NCBI RefSeq assembly: GCF_024323335.1 | Contig: NC_066585.1 | Location: forward strand, 346,262,846-346,326,845 | Source: Lathyrus oleraceus | Taxonomy: Eukaryota > Streptophyta > Magnoliopsida > Fabales > Fabaceae | Length of the DNA: 64,000 nucleotides | Direction of reading: 5' to 3' | Shown here: piece after piece, positions 21,947-32,962 of the stretch | Layout: each line of letters opens with the position of its first letter | Position numbering within the stretch: the first letter of the stretch is position 1 | Program-made: the position numbers and the translations under genes | Notes under the pieces: generated by a model | What the model saw: the letters and a program-made list of their open reading frames with translations, nothing else | Database searches by the model: none | Told to the model about the DNA's origin: nothing

Positions 21947-22872
21947 GTGTTTTTCTGATTAGTCCTTGTTTCTTCTTGAAACTGTATGCTATGGGCTGCT
22001 AACTTTTCAATGGCAATTTCCCATTCAGCCTTTTTAGGTGCCTGTTGTTGCTGTTGTTGTTGATACTGAGTCTGATATTGCCCTGTACCTTGTTACGGAG
22101 CATTCCCTCTCTGATTTTTCTAGGAGAAGTTTGGATGATTCTTCCAACCTGGATTGTAAGTGTTAGAATAGGGATTATTCTGCTTCAAGAATTTAACCTC
22201 TTCAATTTGTTGGGGAGTAGCAAAGCAATAAACCATGTGATGAGGTCCATTACAGATTTCACAAGTGTTAGCCTGAGCTGGTTGAACCTGTGCTATCTGT
22301 TGAGTACCTATATTCATAGCTTTCAGCTTTTTGTCTACTTCGGCAGCAACTGTGTCTTCCAGACGGATTTTATTTGTCTCTAATTTTAGATCAATCACCC
22401 CCTCTGGCTGACTAGTACACCTGTCGTATAGCTCTAGATGCTCATTGGCAGCTATTGCTTTAATAATCCTCTTGATACCAGTGGCTGTTGGGAAATTTGT
22501 TGAGCCACCGGCTGCAGTATCAATCAACTGTTTTGTTTTTATTTTTAGCCCATTAACGAACATCTGCATTTGTTCGATCTGATCCATATTATGAGTTGGA
22601 CATGCTACTAAGATCCTTTTGAATCTTTTGTAAGTGTCTCCCAATGATTCACCATCCTTCTGTTTGAAATTAAGATTTTCATACCTTTTTCTCAGGAATA
22701 CTGATGCTGGAAAGTACTCATTTAAGAATGCAGTTTCCATCTCCTTCCATGATGTGATACTGCCGACAGAAAGAGAATAGAACCATTCTTCTACGTCTTC
22801 AGCTAAAGTGAATGGGAACATTCTCAATTTTTTTGCTTTATCAGTATGACCATCAATTTTCAGGGTGGTGCT
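21947..22872 (-). pseudogene. gag: Athila gag, C-terminal part
   Basis: Continues the gag frame from 34636 after element D is removed. It carries KIDGHTDKAKKLRMFPFTLA, VEEWFYSL, FLNEYFPAS, KQKDGESLGDTYKRFKRIL and LVACPTHN, the retrotransposon capsid domain. A zinc knuckle (CEICNGPHHMVYC) and a glutamine-rich stretch follow. In-frame stops at 22120-22122 (TAG) and 22093-22095 (TAA) both fit C-to-T type changes at tryptophan and glutamine codons. The right edge is the D insertion, the left edge the breakpoint with Ogre A. The product would be the structural protein of the particle. Confidence 0.85.
22868..22872. repeat. Target-site duplication of element D (left)
   Basis: gtgct before the LTR; the partner at 34636-34640 reads atgct, one transition away. 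Both lie inside an Athila gag codon context that rejoins in frame. Confidence 0.8.
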
Positions 22873-24569
22873 TGTAACACCCCAAAATTCGCCCTCCTCA
22901 TTCATGCATTCATTTAGCATTTCATATTGCATTTCATCATGTCAATCAGAATTAGATCCAAGAAACTTTAATAAAAAAAACGAAAAATAAAATAAAATAA
23001 TAATATTTTTTTTTTTTTACAAAAATAAATAAATAAATAAAAATAATAATAAAAAAATAAATAAAATATAATAGAAAAAACTTGGACTTGGACCTCTTTC
23101 AAAAGCCCACTAAGCTACCAATATTAGTCTATAAATACTAGAGGTTTCTTTGAAACAAGACAGACAGAAAAAGGGAGAGAAGCAAAACACTCTGAGGTTT
23201 CCTTGAAACAAAACCCTGGAAAAAGATAGTGAGAGAAGAGCTAACAGAGTTCAGAGCAGCCTCCAAACCCTGAAGGGAACTCAAATGCACAGAATCACCT
23301 CTGCCTCACATAAACCCTAAAGATTGTTTTGTAAACCTCACGGGTGCAACTCAATTTCAATCAAACTCTCCAATCAGGTTTGCCCTTATTCCCATTACCT
23401 TTGAGCTTTGAATTTGAATATTCTGAATGTTTGAGGTATTATGGGTGAATTTGATACCCTTTTAATGCATGTCTTTTTTGTGAATTTTAATGGCATGATT
23501 CATGTGGTTACATTTTGATTTGGGGGCAACCCTTGATTACCCTATTTTTTGTCTCTAACCTGTTTGTTGAGTTTTTGTGAGGGCTCACATGACTTTGGCA
23601 GGGATAACTTGCGTGGTTTTCCACTTTATTTGTGGGATACCCCCTGGAGGTTCATTCCGATTACCTGTATTGACTCACCTTTCTTTGATGACATTAGCTT
23701 GGGAGATCCCTGGGTTTCTTACTCCTTTAATTGTTGTTACTTCGGATCTTTATCCGTGTAGTACTTTTACCTCTTTTCCATATTTTATCGCTTTCTTAGC
23801 TGGAAGACCTCGATAGGAGGCATTTGTTTTCTTTTGTTTATTTACTTCTGAGCCCCTTGTTGGCACATTTACTTTATACATGTTTGTTTTGTATGTGTTC
23901 GTATCCCTGCAGGTAGCGCGGTTCCTTCGTCAAGGACTGCCTTTTTGCCCTTGAGCATCCCAAACCCTAAAACCCAAAGCAACACGTTAACTCCTTCTAC
24001 TACAGGCGAGTAAGTCTCCAAAGGTCGAGCATCCGGTAGATTGCGTAGTGACGTCGTTCGTCCAAAACCCAATCCATAACCCCATAGTTAGCCGAACTAC
24101 GGCTTGCTCTGATTCTCAGGCCAGATGAGATACGTAGGCATAAGACGCGATGTCTTAGCGAGCACACATCCCCCTAACCCATAGGTCAGCCGAGCTACGA
24201 AGACTCTGATTCTCATATTCAGATGAGATACGTATGCAGTGGATGCGACATCCGCGCGAGTCATTTTCATTTAACCCCTTTTTTTTTGGTAAACAGCACA
24301 AGATAAACTCACACCCTTTAGACAAGAACTACAAAAGTGGATCCCGTAGAGTACTACGGATGCGTAGGGGTGCTAATACCTTCCCTTTGCATAACCGACT
24401 CCCGAACACAAGATTTGGTTGCGAGACCCCGTCTTGTCCTTTCCTTTTTCATGTTTACTTCGAGCGTTTCCTTTCCCTCCTTTGGGATGAATAACGCACG
24501 GTGGCGACTCTTCTGTCATTTTCTTTCGCCGATTGTTTTTTCGTGCACTGTATTTTTTAGGTTGCGACA
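22873..24569 (+). repeat. 5' LTR of element D
   Basis: Starts TGTAACACCCCAAAATTCGC and ends GTTGCGACA. It differs from the 3' LTR by scattered substitutions and by length of an A/T-rich tract near 22978-23070. TATA box at 23130. Short ORFs (for example near 23549) are seen in both LTRs but are not supported as genes. Confidence 0.9.
23130..23137 (+). promoter_or_regulatory. TATA box of element D 5' LTR
   Basis: TATAAATA; same motif at 33197-33204 in the 3' LTR and, reversed, at 60977-60984 in element E. Conservation across three LTRs supports it as core promoter. Confidence 0.7.
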
Positions 24570-24571
24570 GC

Positions 24572-24589
24572 TGGCGACTCTGCTGGGGA
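24572..24589 (+). other. Primer-binding site, tRNA-Arg (element D)
   Basis: TGGCGACTCTGCTGGGGA two bases after the 5' LTR. Confidence 0.92.
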
Positions 24590-25611
24590 TTGAAAGAAGT
24601 TGACCTCTTGCTGGTCCATCTTCCCTAAGAGGGTCCCTCCTAGCTTGTGTGATTTGTTGTTTATTGGGTGTTCATACTTTTGTACCTTTATTTGCTTACC
24701 TGCTTGCATGCATCTGTTGTATCTGTTGGATCTGTTTGTTTGTTTGTTGGGATGGGGTGTTCTATGAAAGATAATCCCATTACCCAGGCTTGAGTGTACA
24801 CACAGGTTTTAGAGTGGATAATCATGAGGCTTGCGTGGCGTGTTTCTACGTTAAGTCGTTCGTGAAGAACCACACCCAGACGAGGTTTCTTTTGGATATA
24901 TTATGTCTTACGGGTGTTCCATAACGGCAGGATGTTCCTCTAGAAATCGTCGACTCTGGTGACCATTTCCCGAGAACTCAGTCGAGGCCTCTCCTCCGAG
25001 ACGTGATTATGTTAGCTCTGGTGGGCGCATTCTCGCTGCTCAATCCGAGGATCCCGAGACTGGGAACTTGCTATTAGAATGTCCTGTTGAGGGGAGTCAA
25101 CGGAGGTCTTTTGTCCCGTAATAATACCAAACCTTCAGTGGTAAACGTATTATTCGCGACTGAAGGGCTGAAGCTGACGAACTTCTGTTCTTAGAACCTA
25201 CCAGTGAGGGGCAGGCTAAATTCAGGAAACCTTAACCTCCAACCAACCCGGTTTTCTGGAGCAGAGTTTTGGTCTCGTATTATATTCCTCAGTGAATTTC
25301 TCTCCAGGCAGTGCAACCTGACAGATGTTCAAGCGGATCCATCAATTCTGATTGACATGCCTTTGCATTACATAACATCATTTGCATATTTGCATCCAAC
25401 ATCTCATGCTTATTCATTTGCAGGGTATTCCCTTTCAAAACGGGGGTGCCTTAAAACTGAACAAGCAGTGCATCGCATACCATGCATATTAACCCTTGTC
25501 TGTTTTGCAGGTGTCACCGCAGTGTCTAATGTTTGTTCCCTGTATCAGGCAGTTATTGGTCCCAAGCGAGTCCACAGGTGCCCGACAAAGGAAAATCGTC
25601 CACAGCTAGTG
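24590..25611 (+). other. Element D leader, no ORF1
   Basis: About 1 kb of non-coding leader between primer site and gag. There is no trace of the Ogre ORF1 found in A and B, which separates this family from Ogre in the strict sense. The long frame starting at 25204 has coding support only from the gag ATG at 25612. Confidence 0.65.
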
Positions 25612-27383
25612 ATGGACCAAGTACAGAAAGAGCTGGCTGATATGCGTGAAAGGATGGATCAGTTCATGACATTGATGACTGGTATGGCAGAAGGCCAGGA
25701 AAAGCTGAGGGAATTGGTTGAGCAACCGAGACCCGATCCGGAGGTGGAGATACCAAATGCTGAGGAAACCTTGGTAACCCTGGGAACGCTGATAACCCTG
25801 TGAACACTGATAACGCGGGTAACGCAAATGCTGATGGAAACCCGGGTAATGTTGGCAACACAGGGAATGTTGGAAATGGTATTGGCGGAAGGTACAATGT
25901 GAATCAAGGAATTCGGATTAACGGGCGCACCGTTACTGAAGATTATCAGTATGATCAATTTTCTTTGCACGACGAGGCCCTCGAGACCACTCGCCGTATG
26001 GATGAGCTTGCTGAGAAGCTCAAATCTTTGGAGTCTCAAAATTCCTTAGGCTTTGATGTCACAAATCTTGGTCTGGTTCAGGGAGTAAGGATTCCTCACA
26101 AGTTCAAACCCCCTACTTTTGAGAAATACAACGGGGCTTCTTGCCCACGCACTCATCTCCAATCTTATCTGGGAAGGTTGGGAGCTCACACGAAAGATGA
26201 AAAGCTGTGGATGTACTATTTTGAAGACAACCTAACTGGAGCTTCTCGTGAATGGTATTCTCATTTGTCTCGTACTACCATCAAGAGCTGGAAAGACTTG
26301 GCAGAGGCTTTTGTCAAGCAATATCAATACAACTTGGACATGGCTCCAAATCGGACCTTGTTGCAAGGTATGTCTCAGACTGCCAAAGAAACCTTTAGAG
26401 AGTATGCTCAGCATTGGAGACAGATTGTTGCGTCCGTCCAACCCCCTATGTCTGAAAGGGAGATGGCGGACATGTTCATGAACACTCTTCAAGGCAATTA
26501 TATTGAGAGATTGGCTGCTTTCCCGTCAATCAGCTTTGCAGAGATAGTAATTGCTGGAGAAAGAATCGAGAGTCTGTTGAAGATGGGCCGAATTCAAGAC
26601 AATAGTGCTTCCAACTCATCAGGTCCCAAGAGACCGTTTGCTGGTAACGGTCAGCGAAGAAAAGAAGGCGAGGCAAGCGTTGTGTATGCCAGCAGAGGCA
26701 GGGGTAGAGGACGCCCTAATTATTATCAAGATCAAGTGGCCGCAGTCACTATTCCAACACCTGTTCCTCAACCGCAATATTATCCGCAACAACAACCCAG
26801 GTACAACAATCAACAACAAGGAGGTAATCTGGGTCAGCAAAGACACTATCAACAATGTCCAAGGCAGACGGACCGGGTCATCGAGCCAATCCCAATGCCT
26901 TATTCAGTATTACTTCCCAAGCTGATTGACATGAATCTAGTTACGTTGAGAACTCTGGCCCCACCAATCGATCCCAATAATTTGCCTAGAGGTTATGATG
27001 TCAACGCCAGATGTGCTTTTCACTCCAACGCACCTGGCCATACTACAGATAATTGCAAGGCTCTCCAGTTAAAGGTACAAGATTTGAGAGATGCCCAGGC
27101 TATCAATTTTGCTCTGGTGCCTAATGTTATCCAGAACCCGATGCCGGCTCACGGCGGGCAGAAGATTAATGCTGTTGATAGTGGGGAAACTTTGAATTTG
27201 GTTTCTGATGTGACTAAGGTGAAGACTTCGCTATCGGTGGTTAAAGACCGACTTCTGAAAGGACAGATTTTCCCGGGCTGTGGGGAAGAATGCAGAAATT
27301 GTCAAGCTGCCGAAAACGGATGTGACAGTTTGAGAAGGGGTATTCAGCAACTGATAGATGAAGGTTGTCTTCAGTTCGATTAG
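25612..27383 (+). pseudogene. gag: Element D gag
   Basis: ATG at 25612 (MDQVQKELADMRERMDQF, coiled coil). A one-base shift near 25766 moves the frame, after which 527 codons stay open from 25800. After a Gly-Asn repeat region comes the capsid-like domain (PPTFEKYNGASCPRTHL, WMYYFEDNLTGASREWY, DLAEAFVKQYQYNLDMAP, ETFREYAQHWRQ). An RGRGRGRP basic patch and a Q/P-rich stretch follow. The Tat-type zinc-like motif CAFHSNAPGHTTDNC and a second Cys cluster (CGEECRNCQAAENGC) are near the end. It closes with TAG at 27381, where the frame would continue into protease; CAG to TAG is the simplest change. Confidence 0.86.
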
Positions 27384-28982
27384 GCTCGTCCAGTGAAGAA
27401 TGATGTATCGACGGTGACGTTTTATTTCACTCCTGAAGAAATATATGTTCCCGAGAGACTCGCTCCGACAACAATATATTTCCCAGAAAGTACAGAACCA
27501 GCAGCGGTGAACATCGAAAGTTCAGCACCAGTTGCAATTTACTCTGACAGCCCTCAACCGACTTTGGTTGGTCCGATCACCATCACAATACTAGGACCCG
27601 TTCCGTATGAGAAAGACAGTGCTATCCCGTGGCACTATGGGGCTGATATCTACTGCCAGGGGCAGAAAGTTAACGAAGAAGACATTAACATTGGTAGCTC
27701 CGCTGTAGACGATGTTGGAGGGGTTGGTGGCTTCACTCGCAGTGGACGCCTATTTGCACCATTAACATTACGCGCGAATACTGAAGCCGAGGCAGCTGCC
27801 AAGGCTAAAGGGAAACAGATGGCCGCCGAAGAGGTTACTACTGAGGAAGATCCTCCTAAGACCGCATTCGAGAAGGAAGTGGGTGAGTTTATGAGGATTA
27901 TCAAGAAAAGTGACTACAAGGTAGTCGACCAGCTAAATCAGACACCCTCAAAGATCTCCATTCTCTCACTATTGCTGTGCTCTGAGGCGCATAGAGCAGC
28001 CTTGTTGAAAGTACTGAATATGGCCTATGTTCCACCGGAGATAACTGTTAACCAGCTGGAGTCGGTAGTTTCCAATGTAAACGCTAGCCGGGGGCTAAGT
28101 TTCACCGATAATGACCTGACATCTGAGGGCAGGAATCACAACAAAGCCTTGCATATAACAATGGAGTGCAAAGGGGTGGTGCTTTCCCATGTTTTGGTTG
28201 ATACAGGCTCTTCTCTGAACGTTCTTCCAAAGAAAGCCTTAACGAAGTTGGATTGCGATGACACCATCCTGAGGCCAAGTAACTTAGTCGTGAGGGCTTT
28301 TGATGGCTCTAAGAGAGCTGTCTTTGGCGAAGTTGAGTTGCCAGTTAAGATTGGACCGCAGGTGTTCAAGAGCACCTTTTATGTGATGGATATCCAGCCT
28401 GCCTACAGCTGTCTGCTAGGTCGGCCTTGGATTCATGTTGCCGGTGCTGTTACTTCTACCCTCCACCAGAAGCTCAAATATGAACTAGAAGGTCAGGTCG
28501 TCACTGTCTGTGGTGAAGAGGATATTTTTGTTAGCCACTTGTCTACATTTAAGTATGTAGAGATGGACGGCGAGATGCACGAGATGCTGTGTCAGGGCTT
28601 CGAAGCCATAAACATCAATGAGGTCGCGCCCGAAGCTGTCTTTTCACCTGAGTTTGAGAAGGTCGGGACTTCTATCTCTTCATACAAGCAAGTTGTCGAA
28701 GTGGTTAAAGCTGGTAATGCCCAAGGTTGGGGCAAATTTGTGGAGCCAGTCATCAAAGAAGACAAGTTTGGATTGGGGTATGCTCCGGGGTCTCAGAAGA
28801 ATGAAGTCGGTAATTTCTCCAACGGGGGTTTGGTTTCTCCCCACACCGTCAATGCTGCAGATGAAGACAAGGCTGACAGCGACTGTGACTTAGATAGCTG
28901 GATTCGCCCGTGTGTCCCGGGAGAAAAGCTCGACAATTGGTCGTCTGAAAAAACCGTCCGGGTTACTCTACTGAAAGAGTGA
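27384..28982 (+). CDS. pro: Element D protease region
   Basis: Open frame of 532 codons in the same frame as gag after one TAG. Aspartic protease motif VDTGSSLNVLP at about residue 270 of the open stretch, followed by AFDGSKRAVFGEV and YSCLLGRPWIH, all typical of Tat/Ogre proteases. The C-terminal part (GWGKFVEPVIKEDKFGLGY) is the usual link to reverse transcriptase. The frame ends with TGA at 28980. In Ogre the protease and reverse transcriptase ORFs are joined by splicing, and an intron-like stretch follows here too. Confidence 0.84.
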   Translation, partial: ARPVKNDVSTVTFYFTPEEIYVPERLAPTTIYFPESTEPAAVNIESSAPVAIYSDSPQPTLVGPITITILGPVPYEKDSAIPWHYGADIYCQGQKVNEEDINIGSSAVDDVGGVGGFTRSGRLFAPLTLRANTEAEAAAKAKGKQMAAEEVTTEEDPPKTAFEKEVGEFMRIIKKSDYKVVDQLNQTPSKISILSLLLCSEAHRAALLKVLNMAYVPPEITVNQLESVVSNVNASRGLSFTDNDLTSEGRNHNKALHITMECKGVVLSHVLVDTGSSLNVLPKKALTKLDCDDTILRPSNLVVRAFDGSKRAVFGEVELPVKIGPQVFKSTFYVMDIQPAYSCLLGRPWIHVAGAVTSTLHQKLKYELEGQVVTVCGEEDIFVSHLSTFKYVEMDGEMHEMLCQGFEAININEVAPEAVFSPEFEKVGTSISSYKQVVEVVKAGNAQGWGKFVEPVIKEDKFGLGYAPGSQKNEVGNFSNGGLVSPHTVNAADEDKADSDCDLDSWIRPCVPGEKLDNWSSEKTVRVTLLKE

Positions 28983-29230
28983 TTTTTATTGTTTTCCTTT
29001 ATTACATGCATAATAAAGTCTTACACTTTGCCCAAGGTGTAACGGCTCATTTGTAGGGCCATCCATTTAGTTACATTTCGCAATTATTTTTATCATCAAT
29101 AAAGGACGGCTTTTGCAAACAATTTTGTGTTCTCTTTCTTTCAGTTTTTTTCTACTTTTACAAAAAAAAATGGCAATGTTTCTTTTTTCGTTTTTTCTTT
29201 CTTTCCAAAAAAAAAATCTCTCATTCTAAG
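28983..29230 (+). other. Intron-like stretch between protease and pol
   Basis: AT-rich, non-coding, pyrimidine-rich at its end with candidate acceptors TTTCTTTCAG (29144) and TCATTCTAAG (29230). Ogre elements are known to have an intron in this place. The donor is not clear to me. RNA data would settle it. Confidence 0.5.
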
Positions 29231-30641
29231 GTAAAACATGATCCTCCATCATGCAGAGCTGACCACCCGGATCCCACTACTAACGACACTGCTATGGCCA
29301 AGTATGACTTCGATAATCCTATCTATTAAGCCGAAGAAGGGGTTGAGGAAGATTGTGAATTGCCTGAAGGGTTAGCCAGATTGTTGAAACAGGAGGACCG
29401 AGCTATTACACCTTATCAGGAGGTGATTGAGACCGTCAACATCGGTACCGAGGACGACAAGAAAGAGATCAAGATCGGGGCAAGTCTACAGCCCGAGAGG
29501 AAAGACCGTTGATCATGTACTTGACTGTGTTAAAAAGGTCAATGGGTTGTGTGCTCGGTCAGCATGACGAGTCAGGTCGAAAAGAGCATGCAATATACTA
29601 CCTTAGCAAAAGTTTACCGACTGTGAACAAAGATACTCATTGCTCGAGAAAACTTGCCGCGCTTTGGCATGGGCTACTCGCCGACTAAGATAGTATATGT
29701 TGACTCACACGACTCTATTGATATCAAAAATGGATCCAGTCAAGTATATTTTTGAAAAGCCAGCACTTACCGAAAAGGTTACTAAGTGACAAATGATACT
29801 GAAAGAGTATGACATCCAATACACTTCACAAAAAGCCATCAAGGGAAGTGTCTTGTCAGATTATCTTGCAGAGCAACCGATTGATGATTACCAACCTATG
29901 AGGTTTGACTTTCCTGATGAGGACATCATGTTTCTCAAATCGAAAGATTGAGAGGAACCACTCCCGGAGGAGGGGCCTGACCCTGAATCCAAATGGGTTA
30001 TGATGTTTGATGGGGCGGTCCACGTCAATGGTCGCGGAGTTGGTGTAGTGTTGATCACACCGGAAAGGGGTTCATATGCCATTTGGTGCCAGAATAACTT
30101 TTCCCTGCACCAACAATGAAGCCGAATACGAAGCTTGTATCTTAAGACTTGAGGAAGCCGTCAATATACAGATTAAAATCCTGGATGTATACAGGGATTC
30201 AGCTTTGGTCATCAATCAAACCAACGGGAAATGGTATACACCTCAGCCTCATCTGGCTCCTTACAGAGACTACACGAGAAGATTGTTGACTTTCTTTTGA
30301 AGAAAACCAATTTGCTGATGCTTTGTTTACCTTGTCTTCGATGATTAAGGTGCTATGCTGGAACTACGTACCCAGAATTGACGTATCTCGGTCAGAGACG
30401 AATGAAGAAAGCATTTGGTCAGAAAGTGCGCCCTCGGGGGTATCAAGTCGGTGAATTGGTACTCAAAAGATTTCTTCCTCCCAACACAGATCACAGGGGC
30501 AAATGGACACCGAACTATGAGGGTCCGTACGTGGTTAAAAGGATTTTCTATGGCGGAGCTTTGATGCTAACAACCATGGATGGCGAAGGATTCCCGTCCC
30601 CTATTAACTCAGACGCAGTTAAAAAAAAATACTTCGCATAA
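29231..30641 (+). pseudogene. pol: Element D pol remnants: linker, RNase H, integrase C-terminus
   Basis: Begins with the pre-RT linker (CELPEGLARLLKQEDRAI). At about 29505-29515 it jumps straight to RNase H (SMGCVLGQHDESGRKEHAIYYLSK), so the reverse transcriptase, including any YVDD box, is deleted. The second RNase H-like domain is present but degraded (FDGAVHVNGRGVGVVLITP, 30005-30060; NNEAEYEACI near 30112). At about 30375 it jumps again to the integrase C-terminus (FGQKVRPRGYQVGELVLKRFLPP, HRGKWTPNYEGPYVV) ending at 30641, so the zinc site and DDE core of integrase are gone. Several stops and frameshifts besides. Confidence 0.84.
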
Positions 30642-30860
30642 AATAGACCCGCTGGACGATAAAAAGAATAGTCCAGGCAAAAAAAGGGCATCCCGACGAA
30701 CCAAAAAAAAGAATAAAGAGGTTCGGGCAAAAATTAGGGATATAAAAAAGAGTACACCAGGTGAGTCGAAAACCCAAAAGGGCGACTCAGGCAAAAATGG
30801 GTATCCCGGTGGATTGAAAACCCAAAAAGGGGGCGATCCAGGCAAAAGTTAGGGAATAAG
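30642..30860 (+). repeat. Post-pol block of GGCAAAAA-type repeats (element D)
   Basis: After the integrase stop the motif CAGGCAAAAA or GGGCAAAAATTAGGG recurs four or five times between lysine-rich frames, with phrases like GGTGGATTGAAAACCC. The same block follows pol in E (63441-63660, minus) and in shorter form in B (46330-46480). Conservation without an intact frame suggests a non-coding role or simply common descent. Confidence 0.65.
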
Positions 30861-31998
30861 CGAATGACTGTGATCTGAGTTCATCAGTGTTATATCACCG
30901 TTTCATTCAATCCGGCAATCTTCGAAGGTTAAAGATCGACTAATCATCCACTTCAGAAAGCAAGATGAGCAGAGCGTCTTGAGGACATACGAGCCATAGC
31001 AGAGTCGAAACTCGGTGGGACCCCGTATCCCCATTGCCATTAGGATAATTCTCTTTTTATAGCGATCACCTCTTTTCAGGGATCAGCTTCCTGATACCCT
31101 CGCCTATTCCTGGCACAAATTTTCTCCCCAGTAAGAGTCGAATAATTCAGTTAAAGAGCCTCTTTATTTTTCATTTATCAGTTTGTTTGCAAAAATGTCC
31201 GAATTTTTGATAAAACATATTGCATATGAACATAATGGTGGCTTTTGCAGATGATTTGCACAGGAAAACATTTAAAATTGCTTTGAATGTGCTTAGTCCC
31301 GGACGGTGAATTCAAACCGAGTAATTCCCCCGAGGCATACGTGTATTTTTGGTTGCAGGTCACAGGAACCGGATGCCAAGTCATGAATCCTCATCCCCAA
31401 GCGGTTGACAAAGTCTCTCCTCAGTAGAGCATATTCCCCAGCAGAGTTGACAGTATCCAGACTATATATCCCCAGCGGAGTCGACAGTGTCAGACTGTAT
31501 CTTCCTAGCAACAGCGGAGTGGTTGCATAACCAACAGATGAGAGGGTGGTGTTCCCAGTGTTCATCTCATTCCCCAGCAGATTATTTTTAACAGATTTGT
31601 TAATCCCCAGCTTGAGGGCGATTAGCAAGTTCATATCCCCAACAAAGGTCGTTTCCTACGATATTTCCCCAGGAAGTGTTTTCCCCACAGACTCTCCTCA
31701 CAGAGCCTCGCCGAACAAAGTTTCCATAGTTGATACTCCCCCCGCAAGGTCAACTTTTCAAGCAGCCAATTTATTTTTGGTGGCTCATTGGTCCCGGCAG
31801 ACGGATCATTCCCCACAGAGCATTCAAGGATTGATACAGCGATCTGTTCCCTACCGGAGTTTGCTTCCCCAAGCAAATTTCTTTTTACACCATGCATAAC
31901 ATTTGCATTTGCATGCATATCATATCAAGCATACACATAAGCTGATAAATAGGTCCTTCCAAGCAGACTGAAGAATTACTTTACAACCAAGGTCATGA
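30861..31998 (+). other. Element D 3' UTR, first part
   Basis: No gene. Recurring phrases of the kind CCCCAGCAGAGTYGACAG lie at 31410-31880. Several short inverted repeats are present, e.g. ACAGT-GTCAG-ACTGT near 31484, TCGT-TTCCT-ACGA near 31649 and TTTGCTT-CCCC-AAGCAAA near 31861. ORFs on either strand have no family support. Confidence 0.55.
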
Positions 31999-32249
31999 GA
32001 TCCAGCGAGAGGATCAAGCGTGAGTGATCCAGCCTGAGGGTCGTTTTGAAGATTCAGCCTGAGAATCGTTTTCCAGTGATCCAGCCTGAGGGTCATTTCG
32101 AAGATTCAGCCTGAGAATCGTGTTCCAGTGATCCAGCCTGAGGGTCGTTTTGAAGATTCAGCCTGAGAATCATGTTCCAGTGATCCAGCCTGAGGGTCAT
32201 TTCGAAGATTCAGCCTGAGAGTCGTGTTCTAGTAAGCCAGCCTAAGGCT
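31999..32249 (+). repeat. 52-bp tandem repeat of paired mini-hairpins (element D)
   Basis: Four regular units start at 32026, 32078, 32130 and 32182. Each unit has two inverted repeats with loop AGCCTGA: GATCC...GGGTC and GATTC...GAATC. Related copies flank the array: GATCC-AGCGAGA-GGATC (31999-32015) and AGCC-AGCCTAA-GGCT (32235-32249). The array lies upstream of the polypurine tract, where Tat/Ogre elements often carry tandem repeats. Confidence 0.85.
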
Positions 32250-32491
32250 CAATTTGAAGATTCCCCAGTGAAGTCGCCTACAAGCTTTATTTCCCCAGCA
32301 AGCCCAAGTCTAATCGAGGAGTCGTTACAACATGTTCTAGCCCGAAGAATATGTACGAAGCCCAAAAGTGGAATATTCTCGAAGCTGCATATCTAATATG
32401 AAGGTTGGGTGTAGATTTCAAAAGAGGGTCAACCAGCGCATGCCTCAGATGCGGGATCCTAATGATGGGAATTTATCATCAAAACAATCCA

Positions 32492-32799
32492 GATCTAGCC
32501 AGAAGATCGAAGTAGATTCAGCCAGAGAATCGAAACAAAGAAGATCTAGCCAGAAGATCGAAAATCGCAACAATTTAGATCTAGCCAGAAGATCGAAGTA
32601 GATTCAGCCAGAGAATCAAAGGAAATAGATTCAGCCAGAGAATCGAAACGAAGGAGATCTAGCCAGAAGATCGAAATCGTATCCAGCCCGAGGATCAAAA
32701 TTAATATCCAACCAGAGGACTAAATTGAGTATAGGTTCAGCCAGAGGATCGAAACTCCAGATTAAGCCAGAAGACTGATTCAGATCCAGCCAGAGGATC
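32492..32799 (+). repeat. Mini-hairpin array with AGCCAGA loop (element D)
   Basis: About a dozen irregularly spaced copies of stem-AGCCAGA-stem, for example GATCT...AGATC (32492-32508), GATTC...GAATC (32515-32531) and GATCC...GGATC (32783-32799). Loop constant, stems varied and complementary. Confidence 0.8.
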
Positions 32800-32950
32800 G
32801 AGAGAAAAATAAACAGCGCGATGTATTTCCGCGTTTTTGTGGTGTTCTCGGAGCGCAAATTTTCGGTCTGTCTTTGGTATTCAATCACAGCTCACCCCGT
32901 TTGTCTGATAAGCTGTTCGCTTTCATCCTACTCGGGTTAGCTGATGATTG

Positions 32951-32962
32951 AATAGGGGCAGT
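32951..32962 (+). other. Polypurine tract of element D
   Basis: AATAGGGGCAGT directly before the 3' LTR start TGTAACACCC. The same tract (reverse) is at 43617 in B and 61187 in E. Confidence 0.85.
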
